DNA from: Enoplolaimus lenunculus
Lineage: Eukaryota > Nematoda > Enoplea > Enoplida > Thoracostomopsidae
Assembly: GCA_030248215.1 (NCBI GenBank)
Contig: JASANG010003644.1
Location: 20,551-84,550, forward strand
Length of the DNA stretch: 64,000 nt
Direction of reading: 5' to 3'
A program made the position numbers and the translations under genes. Positions 34,662 through 47,400 of the stretch are shown here, piece by piece. Numbering within the stretch: position 1 is the first letter of the stretch; each line of letters starts with the position of its first letter. Below the pieces are notes generated by a model that worked only from the letters and a program-made list of their open reading frames with translations, was not told the origin of the DNA and made no database searches.

Positions 34662-34770
34662 TTCAATATTGCTCCGCCACGCATTGACGTAGCCAAGGTT
34701 TTTGTTTGGAGGGCAGACAAGTACTTTAAATATATAGTGTTAATCATTTTTCATCAATCAGCATGTGCAG

Positions 34771-35130
34771 CAGGGTGCAAAATGGAACTGGATACCGGAA
34801 TAGGAATCAAAACTACAAATTTTGTGACAATACGTATAATTTGTATTAGCAAATATATTAATTTAGGGCTTCCGTTAACCGGCAATAATTTTCAAAAACG
34901 TCGCATCAACATATTGGGAATGTTTTTGGTTCTGTAAAGCTAAGCTACAACAATTATTGTTATTTTTAAAATAAAACAGTAGTTTTGTTTGTTTAGAAGT
35001 TGACATCGAGAAAATTGTCATGCAACAACAGTATGATTGAATTAAAATTGCAAAATTCCGACTACGATTGATTGTACAATCAGAATCGGAATCGGAACTC
35101 GTTTTGAATCGGAATTCTAAAAGCCTAGGA
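34771..35130. repeat. hAT-like fragment
   Basis: It starts CAGGGTGCAAAATGGAACTG, the usual CAGGGT end, and carries CAGAATCGGAATCGGAACT-type subterminal repeats to the right. No right terminus or target duplication was found. Confidence 0.45.
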
Positions 35131-35589
35131 CAAGCTTAAACTAAGCGCAAGCAAAAAATGTTCTTAACATTTAAGCCTACTCTACTGCGGTTATGGGTTT
35201 ATGTTTGTACGATTAACCTCAATTATATTTGAATGTGGTTCTATTTTTTGGAACGTACAACGTCTCATGTATATATAGTTCGAGGGAAACGTGACATTCT
35301 ACAGATTCTTTGCTGCAGTGGCTTAGATCCGACGGAGACAACCCAAATCAACTCATTCACAGGGCCGGCGTTACGATAGTCTGCCACCAAACAGGTCCAA
35401 GGAGACCCCAATATTATGTTTTACAATTTTAAACTTCGTGGTCAGCGAAAAAAATTTTACATTGCCAAAATGAAGACCCAAAGGTCGCCACCCAACTGGT
35501 GGTTTGTGAAAGGCTTCAGCCGATAATGCTCATTCAAGTGGTCAACGCAAGTATTTATTTGTCAGTAGCCACTTCTAATCCAAATATTT

Positions 35590-35695
35590 CTGTTATCTGA
35601 AATTGAAATTGAATTATGGATATCCGGATAAACGTTCGGTAAAAATTGCCAGATATCGGGATATGAAAAAATATCAGATGCCCAGAACTACATAA
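35590..35695 (-). repeat. ATCCGGATATTTTTTC family terminus
   Basis: On the minus strand it reads TGGGCATCTGATATTTTTTC, then CATATCCCGATATCTGGCAA, matching the copies at 32.3 and 61.86 kb. Confidence 0.55.
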
Positions 35696-36149
35696 CATTG
35701 TTTAAAGATGTTATTTAATGCCTTTTTATATGAAACATTACCCTTAACTGATCCAGGATAATGCAACGAATTGCTGTTATTTGTAAACAGCGATAATCAA
35801 TGAAACTCACAATACAGCGTGCGTTGGTTATACAACAATTTTTATAAAAACACGCGGTACAAAAACAGTCACTACACACAACAATGCGTGAGAAAATTAA
35901 TCTTGGTATTTATACCACTAAAGCAATGTCAGTGCAGTTACTAAGAGAACGTCAACAACTAGTGTGTGAGAGTGAAACGCACAGGACATTTTAGTTTCAA
36001 TTTAACAATGAAATTTTTCCAAAACCGTTGGCGGTCATGGCTCCCTTGCTCCCTAACCACGCTCTTGCTGCCATGTACTACTACCTACCGATGGGTTAAC
36101 CCGTTTGTGCCATTTTGGAACGTGAGCAGCTGCAGTTGGTTATTTGTCA

Positions 36150-36338
36150 GCTTCTGAGGACACGTTATCGGTGTCAGATTGTCGGTCGCTCTCGTAATCA
36201 GTGCTGGCCTCCGGCTTTAAACCGAAGAGATCGTTGCTATCGTTACTGTCATCACTGTCCTCCGGATCTAGGCAGTACAGTCTGAACTCATCCTCTGATT
36301 CGAATTCCACTTCCAAACTACATTGGGTAACACAACAA
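36150..36338 (-). CDS. orphan acidic open segment
   Basis: On the minus strand a stop-free stretch of about 60 codons without ATG reads VEFESEDEFRLYCLDPEDSD, then DSNDSNDLFGLKPEASTDYE and SDRQSDTDNV, ending in TAA. The strongly acidic Asp/Ser/Glu run is unusual for AT-rich intergenic DNA. It recalls the acidic N-terminal parts of some transposases and chromatin proteins, but no domain is recognisable. It may be one exon or a remnant. Confidence 0.3.
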
Positions 36339-37185
36339 ATTTGATATGCTTTTTAAGCTTAGAGGCATACTTTAAGGTCTATAACAAAAAGAAATCATAT
36401 AACCGCTTGATTTTGTGCTCCATTATATGTATCATGAATACTGCACTTAGTGTATATGCAGTTTTCCAGTGGATTCATATATGTTTGCCAACAAGGTTTT
36501 GGGAACATTTTTATCTTCGATCAGTAGTTATGTTTTATGACCACTAGCTAAACTGATTCTGTATTTTTATTTAAAAACTATATATCTGGGCCATATGGAC
36601 CCATTTGGTGTCTGTAGCGTAACAACGATACGTAAATGAAATGTAGCGATGTATATAGTATCCCATATAGACCCGGCGGGCATGAGAGAACTTGTCTAAA
36701 AAATTTCCACCTACTCCATTGGGAACAACACCAGAATACATATCCTGCCTGCTGAGTTTTTGCAAAGGGTAAAAAGAGATCTGAGAACATTCATTTGCTT
36801 AACTTGCAGAAAACACTTGTTATCAACAGAACACGCGGCCGCAGAGACGAAGGACATTTGAACCTAAACGAATCATTTGTTCACAGTGATGGAAACGTCA
36901 AAACTTTTGGCTTGTAGAGCGGATAGTGCAAATTCTGTTCCAACCAACACTTGCAAAAACGTTCAATATTAACGTCATTTAAGGATTATCTGAAACGAAT
37001 TAGAAGATGTAGGAAAATTGTTGCAACGCCTATTGTTAACACAGCTCTTCACTCTGGATAAGATTGCAAAATTACTTCCTGCTGAAAAGTGCAATTTTTC
37101 ATTAGAGCGACCTCGGCTCATTGGTAAAATATCATATCTACCAGCTCTGGATTGTTCTGGTGAACAGGTTGTAAAGTATAATGCG

Positions 37186-37445
37186 GCGTTCACGTTATAA
37201 CTGGGGTAGCTTGGAACACGTTTTGTCCAAGTTGATTCGACGTCAACATAAAATTTTGTGATCTGAATACCGGTTATGTAGACAAAATGTGAATGTCACA
37301 TGACATTGGCTTACAAATCGCTGATGTCAAGCGATCATCGTATACAAATAGCCATTTGTCATAGGATACTGCGGGACATTTATGCGAATAGCATATGATA
37401 TTCCAAAATTCTACTAAATATCACATATTTATACAGGACAATGGA
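37186..37445 (+). repeat. GGGTTCACGTTATAA family, copy 3
   Basis: It starts GCGTTCACGTTATAACTGGG, followed by GGAACACGTTTTGTCC, CGTCAACATAAAATTTTGTG and CGAATAGCATATGATATTCC, collinear with the copies at 8.2 and 33.1 kb. The right end is not found. Confidence 0.65.
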
Positions 37446-39045
37446 ATTTGTTCGCGCAAATAAAACAGTTGTTACGTTGTGGTACTACGGCAATTATTTA
37501 GACTAAGAAATAAGAATTATTTTACCAATTATAACACAAAATAAAACCATAAATTGCCCATGAGGCTCCAGTCAATATTCAATTTTGACATAGGATGTTA
37601 AAATTACTAACTTTGTTCGGAATCAAACGATAAATAATAAAGTGCCCATGAGGCTAGTAAGAAAGTATAATCGTCAAGTTATCAAGCTTGTAGTACCCTA
37701 GAGCACTTACAATTAATGCTGACGACGTTTAGTTTGGATGCGATCTGTCTATTGACGTATCGTCTTCGTCCCTGATCAAAAATTCAAAGCATAGTAAAAT
37801 TTTACAGCTAAGGTTACAAATAATAAAATGATTCGTAGTCTGTAGTCAACAGAAACTAACATAAGGCAAATGCAAACAAAATTTTCGCACCACACCAAAC
37901 TAACTAAAAACTGCTCCTTTTATAGCATGAAATTCCTTCAAAACAAATTAATAGGCTCATTAGCCTTATAAATTTATGCTATTTTTAAATTGTGGGTCTT
38001 TTAATTTTTAGATGGCAAGTTTAAAATTATTCCATGCATGAGTGAACAATCGTGTTAACATTTCTCTTTTTACTGCTAAAACAACACTGGCACCTGATAA
38101 GCGTTATACGTTTCTAACAATCTGATTAATAACATCATTAGAATGAAACGTTAAGTTTATTCAAGGTTGTAGAAAAACTTTTTACGTTTCACTAAATTCA
38201 AAATATGTTACAGCTTAATTTTCTGCCGTGCCAAGAAACTATATGAAGCAAACACAATTAAGAAAATTTGTACTAATAAATTTTGTAAGTTTATAAAAAT
38301 ATCACTTTGTTTTTGAACCAAAACACCTAAACAACAGCGATTTACAGAAACTAATTATGAATGTTTGCAACTTAATGTTCACGATGACCCCTTTTTTAAA
38401 CTTTATTGCACTTGCCAATTTTTGTCATTGACAAATCGTATATTCAAGCCCTACATTTTCTTTTCTCAACAGCGAATCATAAAAAACTCTTAAAGTTCAA
38501 CCTAGTTCAACGTAAGTCCATCAGTATAAAGACTACGGCAAAAAATTAGTTACTTAGTTATTAATTATTTTATCAAAAACAAACTACCGTTGTTGAAAAA
38601 CAAAATTCAACATGTTTTATATGCAATTAACCCTGGATTTGCAGGCGAAAAGTCAGATAATGCAGCATTAAATAATTTCGCAAGTTGAATTAGCTTCTAC
38701 GTTTCTGTTTCTTGCTGAGTTTTTCGCAGAATATATTCCTAAGTACAAATAATTCAAATTTCAAATTTTAGTATTACATTCTACAGGACAATCAAGCTAC
38801 TTAACCACACACACGTATTAAGGGAATACATTGTCATGCAAATGTTTTCGCGAAACTAGTTTTACACATACAGTTATTGCTTTACACTATGCAACGTTAA
38901 CATTGTTTATTGACATTATCTTTTGATGTTTTAACATTGACCTTTTACACACATTCTGCGATAACTATATGTGCAATGTTAAAAGTCGTTCCACATTAGA
39001 CCTGCGTAAAATTATGTTGTTATTTAGTACCGTGATATGCTGCAG
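37446..39045. other. intergenic, nothing recognised
   Basis: This is AT-rich DNA. TGCCCATGAGGCT occurs twice (37558 and 37642). I see no coding exon. Confidence 0.4.
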
Positions 39046-40600
39046 CTGTTGTTGTTGTTGTTGTTGTTGTTGGGCAATGTACAGTCACAGCTCAAGCTTC
39101 TCTTTCCATTTGTGCCACACTTCCAGGGTCTTATTTGGTTCAGTTATAAAGTTAGCCGGGTACCAGTCGTTAGGATATGTGTATTGCATTACCGGACATT
39201 GCGTAAGGATGTGGATTGCGGTTTCTTCTGCTTCTCCACATAATCGGCAAGTGGCATCAGGGCTGAGGCCTAATTTTGCGCGCCACTCCATGAGCAAGGG
39301 GTGGTGGGCACACCGGAGCCTTGACAGTGTTACTTGTTCTCGCCTGTCGAGTCCACTAACTTTTGGGAATCTAATTGTACCGTCAGTTTTGCTATAGACG
39401 AGCATTCGTCTGTGGTCTTGGACCCATCGAGTTCGGGTTGCTCGACGTATGGCTGATTTGATCGTGTCTTGGTCACACGGTGTTAATTGTTGTTGTTAGC
39501 CTTTGTTTGCGAGCATATCCGCTGTTTCATTTCCTTCCACTCCGCAGTGGCTTGGGCACCATAGCAGCTGTATGGTTATATCATTGGCCGCCAGTTCCCT
39601 TGACTTCGTTCGAGTGTCCGCTTCCACACTGTTTTTCTGCTTATTTGTTGACTGGAGTGCACATATTCTGTCGATTGTTGATTTACTGTCGACTACAATA
39701 CGGACCGGTTTGGAGTATGGGGCATGATGTAGAATGTACCCCAAGGCGTAGTTTGCTGCGACCATCTCCGCTCTAAACGACGAAGTTAGCGAGCCAGCAC
39801 CTAGTGCTGCTCTGTGGAGTTCTCTGTTTTCATGGTCCAATATCAGGATACCAGCACCTCCATTCTTTATGCCGGCTTCGGCTGATCCGTCAGTGAAGCA
39901 GATCATGCTTAATTGGTTCCGGTTGTTGGCAGCCATCGCTGATTCTGCAGTTTTTCTGTTGTGATCGTTATCAGTTGTTTTCTTTTCCATGCTGTATATT
40001 ACTTCTATAACAGCATGCTTCTTCATGGCTGTCGGATTTCAGGGAATTCATCTCTAGGTGTTTTAAGCCCATCGATATCTCCGGTAACCCGAACTTCGTT
40101 GTCGCGTAGCCACTCTCTGCACTTTTCTCTCCAGTCGTTTTTGGTGGTTCGGCGAGCTTGATTTGACTCTGTTGCAATTCTGCTAGGGTTGTCTGGTGGA
40201 AGTCGTAATGCTTTTTCATAAGCAAAGAGTGCAAGCTGGAGGCCTCTTGTTGTTATTGGTGGCATATCGGCTTCTATCATAATGCACTCGCTGGGTGATG
40301 TTTTGACTTGGCCAGTAATAATTCTACAGCAGAAACGTTGAGCCGATTCGATTTTGTTTACGGTAGTCTTAGCAGCCCATGGTAGCCATGCTGGCGACGC
40401 ATATTCTGCTGCTGACCTGGCGGTGGCCATGTATGTTCTGCGTAGTATATGCTTCTCATAACCCCACTCGGTGTTGGCCAGCCTTTGTATCGCTCTACCA
40501 CGCTGGACCATCTTCTTGGCGGCGCAGGATGCATGGCTGGCGAATGAAAGTGTTCGATCATATGTAATTCCCAGGAAAGTTGGATCAAGGACGCAATATT
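39046..40600 (-). mobile_element. 5'-truncated LINE with RNase H domain (I/R1-like group)
   Basis: On the minus strand, residues of the reverse transcriptase thumb come first (TFLGITYDRTLSFASH, LANTEWGYEKHILRRTYMA). Next is an RNase H domain with FTDGSA, FRAEMVAANYAL, VVDSKSTIDRI and HCGVEGNETAD, so the catalytic acidic set is complete. Last is a CCHC knuckle (CRLCGEAEETAIHILTQC). A frameshift separates the thumb from RNase H near 40023. An in-frame TAA at 39496-39498 separates RNase H from the knuckle. A (CAA)n tail at 39046-39073 follows the final stop at 39085. The 5' part (endonuclease, RT fingers and palm) is missing, as usual for truncated copies. RNase H-bearing LINEs belong to the I, R1 and related clades; I cannot decide which. 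Confidence 0.9.
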
Positions 40601-41106
40601 AACTGTGATATACTTTAACTGTGGTGGTAACATGCAAAGCTATGATAGCTAGGAAGTTGCAATCAATATTACGATGCGTAGCCAGAGGTTCGAGGCTTTC
40701 CAACGCAGAACAGTTTAATTATTAATTTATTTTTTAAAATTAACTATTAACTTCAATTTCGGTTCACAATTTTTAACATTAAAAATTAAAATTACTTTAC
40801 TACCAAGTTAATTAAAATTTGTTTTAGAATTTACTAAGGTTTAGGCTTTCACTATTTAATAACTTTTCGGGCTTTTCAGAGAGATCGTGGTCACCATGTA
40901 AACCACCCATATAATCAGGGGCAGGGGTATGTGACTAGAGGACCAGGCGAGTTCAACCCTTGCTGGTCTTAGCCTGTGGGTTCGATCTCTGAGTTTGTAC
41001 GATGAAGCCAGTCGAACTCGCTATTTTAGTACTGAAGACACTTAAAACTTTATTAATACTTTGAACCGTAAGAAATTATGTAACAAAGAATACGAGAACG
41101 AAATAA
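40601..41106. other. intergenic with one tRNA-like trace
   Basis: A box B-like GGTTCGATCTC near 40979 follows GGTATGTGACTAGAGGACC, vaguely tRNA-like on the plus strand. Nothing else is recognised. Confidence 0.35.
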
Positions 41107-42735
41107 TGCGTCATCCATTTTATCGTGTGCCCGCCGTGTGGAAAATTGACGCAACCATTTCCAAGTACGGTTTTGAAAAACGCTTCAAAAAGGAAATTGA
41201 ATTTCAAAACTGTTTCAATTTCCCACAGCTATCGATTTTTTAAACTCAAGTAGTTAATTGATAACATTATTTGATCTTCAATTTACCACTAGCGATTTTT
41301 TAAACAAGGGCAATGGGAAATTGCGCCATTTTCCAAATTCAATTTCCGCTTTGCCTTGACACTGCAATTACCAATGTGGAAATTGAAAGAGAAGCATAAC
41401 GTTTGCCAATTTAACGATATTGTCCCTGTTATCGAAAATTGAATTTACAGTTTACAATTTCAGTTGTGATATTGTCCCCAAAAAGGTTGAAATTTTGCAA
41501 CTCAAAGTTCAAATTGAAGGTCAGAATGACAGTTTCTAGAAATGATGTTTGATGGGCCACCCAAGTCGCAAGGTTGAAATTGTGCGATTGAAATTGAAAG
41601 TAGGAACTGAATGTGATGGGCCTCCTAAGTTGAAATTTTGGAGAGTTTCTAGAAATGTTTTATGGGCCGCCCAAGTCGCAAGGTTGAAATTGTGCGACTG
41701 AAATTGAAAGTAGAAATTGAATGTGATGGGCCTCCTAAGTTGAAATTTGGACCCCCTTATCACACCCTCTTATTCGGGTAGTTACAATAATAAAATCATT
41801 AATATTGTACCCTATCCATTTACGGACTATAATTAAAGAAATGAAGACGTATTGACTTATAGACTCCAAAATCAGACTATTTTCTCCTCTTTTTATTTGG
41901 GTCAGTACAGTACATAGGTTTTATTCACTGTCATTAGCATGTGCATACTTGATATATTGAACAGTTTTGTTAACTCAATTCATTAAATACGGCAATCTAC
42001 CACCCTAAACGGCGTCTTATCCTGGTTTCTAGCTCTTTGTACATGTCAGAACGAACGTAGTCTATTTGAATCAGCTTTTAATCTGCCCCAATTCAAGGCC
42101 TGGTTTATGCCTAACATTGCGTATGCAATATTTACCCCATTCAAAATCGAATATTTACAATAAATTCAGTTGTAAACTGCACGCATCTCTGGCTCATGGC
42201 TATGTCAAATCATCACATATACATAAACATGAATATGCAGATAGAAAGAAAATATAAACGTATAATACATTTTAACAGGTATATTAAACCGTTGAAATTG
42301 GAGGTCAAAGGTCATGTACCTACCGCAGTGTTTCCGCTTTTATGATTTTTTCAATTTCCCACTGCCCTGCTGATTTTCAACTACCGTGAGGGAAATTGAA
42401 ACTGAAATTTGGGTGCCCATTTCCCACTGCAGTTTTGGTGACTTTTCAATTTCCTTTTCGACAGCAAATTTAGCTTATCAATTTCCTATTTAAGTTTTAA
42501 AAATGTCTCAATTTCCTACTGCTGTCCTATTTAAATTCCCTATTGGGAAATCGACACTCAAAATATCATTTCAATTTACTAGTACGGTTTGTAAATTGTC
42601 TCAATTTCCCACTAGACCAATTTTTTCAAATTAAATTTCCTTCCTGACGCGTTTTTCAAAACCGTACTTGGAAATGGTTGCGTCAATTTTCCACACGGCG
42701 GGCACACGATAAAATGGATGACGCATAAAACGAAA
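41107..42735. mobile_element. foldback element with ~100-bp inverted termini
   Basis: The left arm from 41107 and the right arm ending at 42735 share, in inverted orientation, ATGCGTCATCCATTTTATCG, TGTGCCCGCCGTGTGGAAAA, TTGACGCAACCATTTCCAAG and TACGGTTTTGAAAAACGC. That is about 80 bases almost without change, then a decaying match. The interior is built from CAATTTCCCACTGC and GAAATTGAAA motifs, plus two copies of a roughly 115-bp unit (41550-41755) containing GATGGGCCTCCTAAGTTGAA. No coding sequence or clear target duplication was found. The frame at 41061-41243 is part of the arm. Confidence 0.85.
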
Positions 42736-43112
42736 ACAGAAATACGAGTAACAGAAATACAAGTAAAGAAACACAAGTGAACAATACTTAAGCCAAAACT
42801 AACTTAGAATTAGACTAATACGAGACTTGAGTCTAATTCAAGAAAATACGCTCCGAAAATTAGCCACATCTGTGATTATCATAACGCAAACTAACTGAAT
42901 TAATAGGGAAACAACAGTTTAAATAAACCTTCATAAACCAGTTATTCTGGTTTTAATATCTTTTAACCCTTCATCGTTAATCATAACACAAACTGACTGA
43001 ATTAATAGGGAAATAACAGTTTAAATAAACTCTCAAAAACCAGTTATTCTGGTTTTAATATCTTTTAACCCTTTATCATGTGAATATTTTCTATTTCCAA
43101 TGAAACCTACTT

Positions 43113-43175
43113 TTATGCTAGGATTCGAACTCCAGTGACTGGAGTGGGAGGCGTATACCATCACCACTGAGCTTG
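43113..43175 (-). repeat. tRNA-derived sequence
   Basis: On the minus strand: AAGCTCAGTGGTGATGGTAT (box A), an anticodon-arm-like CCTCCCACTCCAG, then CTGGAGTTCGAATCCTAGC with a good box B and T arm. The 5' acceptor strand does not pair with the 3' side, so I take it as a SINE head or tRNA pseudogene, though the T arm is well preserved. Confidence 0.55.
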
Positions 43176-44493
43176 AAGTTCGAGCCCGAGGGGGCTCTCA
43201 CGTCTTGTGGTGATTTAGTACTATATATACGTGTTACAATTGTTAAACACTGTGCGATATATATTATTTAACGTATATACACTGCGCTTAATAGTTGCCT
43301 ATGGGCAACTCAATGTGAGAAGGGGATATAAATAGTAAACTGAAAAAATTTCGCTTAATTTTCTTCTGCGAATCTGTATAACTAGTTGATTTCTCTTTAA
43401 TTCCAATTAATCATGATTTTCCTAACCAGATAGTTCCGCAATATTTTTATTATCTCTAGAGAATCCGGGAAAACTAGCAAATAAATCCGGATAACGGGCA
43501 TGTCATTTGTATCATAACCGTAAATAACATAGCCGACGATTCCAATAGATGACTTTAAAGATTTCCATATCGACCGGGGAGGGAGCAGCGGCAGGGACCG
43601 CTGACAACCTGGACCTTTTATCTTTGTCTTTTTTAACGTTCTTTCAATACATTTTATATGATAGTACGTCGTTTTGATTTGCTGGACATTGAAATCAATT
43701 TTATATTTAGAGTAGTTTTGATGTCGATTGTAAAACTTTCTGCTTCTTTCGAACATTGAACTAAAAGTATTATATTCTAAGATTCTTATACCGTTGAAAA
43801 CTGTCGATGTACATTTGATATAGGATCTTCACTGAAAAATCCTGTATACTGCCACTGGTTGCATATTTGTCGCATACAAATGTTTGATCCGCTAAAACCT
43901 GTTAAATATCAACTAAAGGTGATGAGACAGTTTTGAAGCTTCTTTACTTATAATAAAAAGTGTCATATATACATAGCTAGGTAACGCGTTAAAATCAAGA
44001 ACATTCCAGCTTAAACTTTGTTTACCTAAGAAACAGTTGCTTTTTTTCTTTCGCAGTTGTGGCCCGTCTGTGATTTCTAAAAGCCTATAATCTTCCCACG
44101 GAAGCGTGATTAATTTCTAACATATGTGCCAGTGGGAAACGTGAGCGGAGCGAGCCAATTTTTGACCTAGCTTGCTCGAGAAATCGGGATAAAACAGACT
44201 TCTCAGTATTTATAACAAACGCTTTTTGTTGTGAACCTGTATCCTAGAATAACTGAGTATTTATTTTGGGGAAAACATACTTTTTGTGGGTAAAATATGC
44301 AGTAGACGTCTAATGTGTCGTTGAAAGTCATTTCCACTGGCAGTATAATTTTTTGTGCGAAACAGTGTGCGTGTGTTACATTGCGCAACTCTGATTGGGG
44401 CCATTTCATGGCCACTTCTGATCAATTCCCTTAACTTTAGTTTTTTAACGTTGCAACATGTTTTATTTTACTTGTCCAGGTTATATATTTCGT
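43176..44493. other. upstream region of the plus CNNM gene
   Basis: This would include the promoter and 5' UTR of the plus copy. An in-frame ATG at 44458 lies 12 codons upstream of the start I prefer. I see no sequence shared with the duplicated upstream region of the minus copy, so the two promoters have diverged or only exon-proximal DNA was duplicated. Confidence 0.4.
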
Positions 44494-47400
44494 ATGGCAA
44501 TATGCTTGAGTTTATGCTTAGTAGTTTTTTATTTATTAAGCATTAGGGTAAACGCCATTTGCCAAGTAAAGAATCAATTAGCTGGATTTCGGGTCGAAAC
44601 GCCAAAGATTATAATTGGATACGGGTAAGTATAGTAAAGTGGTGGTTACTAATTGAAATCAAAGCCGTAGTTCTGCTCATCTTGCACCTACTAGCTAATT
44701 AATATATGAGTCAGAGTTTGTGATATTGTGCGCTCTTTCAACCAGATTTTTAAATTCACCAAACGAGTTTTTATCAGACATACAGCATAGTTTGTATATA
44801 TTACTGTATTTTAGGGGTCATGGTGAAATTCAGCTGGAGCCGGATAGTGATTTCCGAGTTAGCATGTACGGCTGTGACATGTTGGCAGTTCGTCAAGTGC
44901 GGATCACAAAGGTGTGAAAGTTTTCCTGTTCCTCGTTGACCGTACTGTTTTGTTTTTATCGTCCCCATCCCATATTCGAGCTCCCTCCCGACTCCGTCCT
45001 CTTTTACAACTGACCTCCTCCGTTTTTACAGCACCTGCAAGTACAGAAATTACCTACAATTTCCGGAATTTTTAGTATTATTTACACCAGTTTTAACGTG
45101 GTGCATGGTTTGTAAGTCGAAATTTGGTTCCAACACCTCAAATCAAATTTTTGTGTTTATTTGTACTAGATATACTCTAAAAACACGAATTTTATGGCAC
45201 TAAAGTTTTCTTTTTTTTTACCCAAGTCTCGCCCCCACCATCTGCTTTGTTTTTCCTCACACGGCACTAGGAACAGCAAACTATGGAATACCTATTATCA
45301 TAGTTTGTTTTTTGTTGCATTACCTACGTATCACTGTACCTATTTCTGCTTGTTTTGATATTTCAGAATGCAGTAGACTGTTATCGTGATAGCAGTAATG
45401 ATCGGTTTGATAGCAAAGCATTTGCGACTCACAAAGAAAGCAGCTTGTCTTTTGATGCTCATCTAATGGATTTGGTTAGCTGAAGTGGTCGTTCACGTAG
45501 ATATAATGATAAAGAAATGTGCAGTTTGCTCTCTATGGCGCTTATCGACTGAGTCACACTGCCTTACAAGCAGTTGCCGATTTAGTGCTAGTTTATTTAC
45601 CACTAACTGTATATTTACCAAATTATCTTTTTAATTGTAATTAAACTTTTAACTGTAAGTTAAGTGATGCAGGTTTTCAGTTTGAGCTTCGTGATGTTTT
45701 TCCAATAAACGCTTTTGCACAACTTAAGTCAGTTGCGTTTGTAATATGTTTTTAGGCACAATATTATTTCTGCTTCAAAATCGATATGACTCGAAAAAAG
45801 CTTTTAGCAAGTAGCATAAATGTTGCTGCGTTGACTGGAGGCAACGAAACTGACATGACAATCGATGATGGTGTGTCTTGGGTGCATCAAGTTAAGTTCC
45901 TATAGGAGCGTATTAGACCTGTCCCGGAGCAGTGGCCAGAATGTGCCGGGGTCGGGGCCGAAATACGTAGTAGAAAATTTATGAAATTTTACTGTTTCAC
46001 TCGTATCCAATTGTCTATAAAAATTAATTCAAACTGTGATTTGAATATCAGCACTATGATTTCGAAAACAACACCGTATGTCATGCTGACACTTCAAGCG
46101 ATTTATCTCGTTTTATATACGGATGAATATGTATAGTTGAATAACCGACTACGGTAGTTGACCGAGCATTATATTTAAGTGTAAATGCCAATAAAAATTT
46201 AAACTTAACCAAGCCAATTAAGTACTATATGCATCATAAATTTTGTTTCTATAATGGACTTCATATTAACTGGTCTTCTCTCAGTACTTGTATTTGTCAT
46301 GTAGAGCAACGTTCCCAGCTATATATTGTGATTTTGTTAAGAAATATATAATAGTGTAATGTGCCGTTAGTTATAATTTTTAGCATTAAATAACCGGCAT
46401 TGCTTCATACTGGAGTTCAAGCCGGATGTCGATGATTTGCGTGAGCCGGAGCCATGTATCCGGTTAATGACTAGTATGTATATACTGTGGTTCTGCTTTT
46501 ACGAGGTGTAAAAAGTAGGCTTTATGTATTTGGCAGTTAGATTTTTTTGCCATTAATGACCCTTATGTATATTTAATAAATTTTTTGAGCAATCAAGAAT
46601 TCCATTCTTCATAAAAATACAATTATTTTGTACCCTTCTTTTAGGACAACTGGGTTCTCTAAGTATTGTAGTGCAATCGCGGCAGAAGGAATACTATATG
46701 CCAATGCCGATTCAGATTGTAATAATTGCTATTCTGATGTGTTTATCTGGATTGTTCTCGGGTCTCAACTTGGGATTGATGGCTTTAGATAAAACTGGTA
46801 CTGTTAAATTTGTTTTAGACTTATTTGAAATACAAAACAAGTTTTTTGCGTCTTCTTTAAACATATTTGTCAACGTTTGCACTTATTTCTGTCTTTTCTA
46901 AATATTTTGTTTTATTACTACGTTGTAGTTTTTATTCATGTTGCTGTGTTTTCGTTTTTTACATGTGCACTATTTATAATTCGATCTGAACAAATGTTTT
47001 GTATTAAAATGCATTTTATTATAGAGCTAGAAATTGTAATGAAAGTTGGCGATAAAAATGACAAAAAGTACGCAAGTATGATTTATCCTGTGCGGAAAAC
47101 TGGAAATTATTTGTTATGTTCGTTGTTGCTTGGGAATGTTATTGTAAATTCATCGATTTCCATTCTGTTTGACGATCTAACTTCAGGTTAGGTTACGTAA
47201 TTACGTTATAGTTTATGTGAGTTTAAATATAGTTTTCGTCAACAGTCCTTATTTAAATTTCACTGAGCAGCGAATCAAAAATGCTTTTTTCAGGTATATA
47301 ACTATATTGTTTCGCCGCCGAGCAGACCGAAGCGGGTTTTTGACTGGAGGGCGTAACAAACCGGCGCACTACGTCCGCTTCTACGCGCCGGGCAACCGAG

